From Metopolophium dirhodum (lineage: Eukaryota > Arthropoda > Insecta > Hemiptera > Aphididae): DNA of 64,000 nucleotides. The first letter of the stretch is position 1. Each line of letters opens with the position of its first letter. Position numbers and translations under genes: made by a program. The DNA lies in assembly GCF_019925205.1 (NCBI RefSeq), contig NC_083562.1, positions 15,004,001 through 15,068,000 on the forward strand. Direction: 5' to 3'. This document shows positions 62,825 through 64,000 of this stretch, in pieces. The notes beneath the pieces were generated by a model. It searched no databases. It saw only the letters and a list, made by a program, of their open reading frames with translations, and was not told the DNA's origin.

Positions 62825-63145
62825 TAAATGGTAGGTAGCTGCTCTAGAGTAGGCGGCGAGTGTACGTCGTCATTGAGTAAGTCACTGTAATGTATGTGTT
62901 AGATTTGAATTAAATGTCAAATCATTGCATACGAAAAACGATTCTGAGCAAAGACGTTGACGGTCTGTCAACCTATATTACTAAGTATATTTTATGATAT
63001 ATTTAAATTGCTATTAAAGTTAGTTATTTAACTATTATAATATAGATATACAGTACCTAGTTTGAACTGAGTTTCGCCAAAAACATAGCATTTGAAAATG
63101 TCTTTGTTAAATCAATACGTTCATCGCTTCACGTAGAATCTAAAA
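62825..63145 (-). repeat. Short GATTCTGAGCG-family copy
   Basis: Right-end remnant GTAGGTAGCTGCTCTAGAG, then ACGAAAAACGATTCTGAGC at about 62931-62949, and a left-end remnant TCATCGCTTCACGTAGAATC at about 63121-63140. The interior is mostly deleted. Diverged. Confidence 0.8.
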
Positions 63146-64000
63146 GTTCTATTATTAGTTATACTTAGCAGGCACCTACTAACTACTATTTATAATCAAT
63201 GAATAATGATAATACATTAAAATTAGATACAAAGTTAACCATATCCAAACGTTTTTAAAATCAAAAGAAAATAATCATACGATTACTTTAATACTGATTT
63301 TCTATGTTTTTTTAAAAATATTTTACGATGATGTTAATAGAATTTATGTCTTTAGAGATGATGAGATAAACTCATTTGTCAAGAATACTTAACATATTCG
63401 TATTATAGCCAATAAATGTCTTAAGTAATCTTCGAGGTAATCTTTAATAATTATGAAATCTTATTTATGATATGATGAGCAATTTTATATTCTAAACCCG
63501 TACATAACAATAACATAACTATAATACCGAACTAAATTCAATAATTTATTTGCGTTGTGTAATTAATTATACAGGTATTATTATTAACTGTAGGTATAGC
63601 CATAAAAGAAAAAGTTTCATGACGTTTATCTAAAACATTTATTTATTTTTTAACACTAGAAATAGGTACTTATATGAAATATTAAAAACACATTAGCCAC
63701 ATATATATTTTTTTTATATTCATTATTAGGCATAGAATAACTTTATTAATAATAATGAAAATGTATTCAAAAGAATTTAAATTGCTAGCGACAGATGTGA
63801 AAAAAAATGCACGAATACTTCTGGACGGACTAGTAACACTATATTGTCTTTATTACCGTGTTTGCGTGCATCAGGTGAATAGGGAGAGAACACAATTAAA
63901 AATTTAATTATAAAACCTAGTTGGTATAACCAGCTCGTGAATTTTTTTCATAACGTAAAAAGTTGAAACAAACCATTGTAACATGTGTAGTATATAGGAA
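63146..64000. other. No gene recognised
   Basis: AT-rich to the window end; nothing further could be supported. Confidence 0.4.

Overview
This is a 64 kb piece of an AT-rich animal nuclear genome, most likely an aphid (Hemiptera: Aphididae). Three things support that: multi-exon genes with GT-AG introns, an intronless metazoan Hsp70 with a heat-shock promoter, and dense AT-rich, TA-stuttering intergenic DNA carrying many short DNA-transposon relics. The aphid assignment is an inference from composition and repeat style. No marker in the window proves the species.

The left third (about 3.1-18.1 kb) holds three certain genes. (1) A GALNT11/Pgant35A-like polypeptide N-acetylgalactosaminyltransferase on + (3611-8751). 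I resolved it into 11 phase-consistent exons coding for 598 aa: signal-anchor, GT-A catalytic domain with DSH motif, and ricin-type lectin tail. (2) A single-exon heat-inducible cytosolic Hsp70 on + (11558-13471, 637 aa, ending EEVD), with a perfect four-unit heat-shock element, a TATA box and an Inr-like start. (3) A TTK/Mps1 spindle-checkpoint kinase on - (18043-14421), resolved into six coding exons (609 aa), with a KEN box in its disordered N-terminal half. Hsp70 and Mps1 converge tail to tail. These genes are a secretory-pathway enzyme, a stress chaperone and a mitotic kinase, with no operon-like functional link.

From about 18.7 kb to the right end no conventional complete gene can be recognised. 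The region has the look of very long introns or a gene desert. It contains a CpG-rich promoter or first-exon candidate (about 22.25-22.64 kb) and short phase-compatible exon candidates that start with a signal peptide (31179-31230, 33388-33436, 35031-35073). A candidate terminal exon lies at 60869-60922 with a poly(A) signal. There are also two unassigned minus-strand ORFs and an unusual 1.3 kb GC-rich, broken coding-like block (47.0-48.3 kb) that I could not identify.

Mobile DNA is the other major content, and several elements can be delimited to the base. They are: a 2.5 kb TIR element with 7-bp TSD (589-3106) carrying a nested repeat; two intronic MITEs inside the GALNT gene; two hAT elements with exact 8-bp TSDs (24157-24944 and 52323-54047, the latter with hAT transposase fragments and a nested insertion); a palindromic MITE (48918-49036); a tRNA-derived SINE with 12-bp TSD (61423-61733); and decayed LINE 3' ends (8942-9600 and 56610-57151). 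One dispersed family, marked by an inverted GATTCTGAGCG motif, appears at least seven times, including two nearly identical full copies (1343-2807 and 27021-28460).
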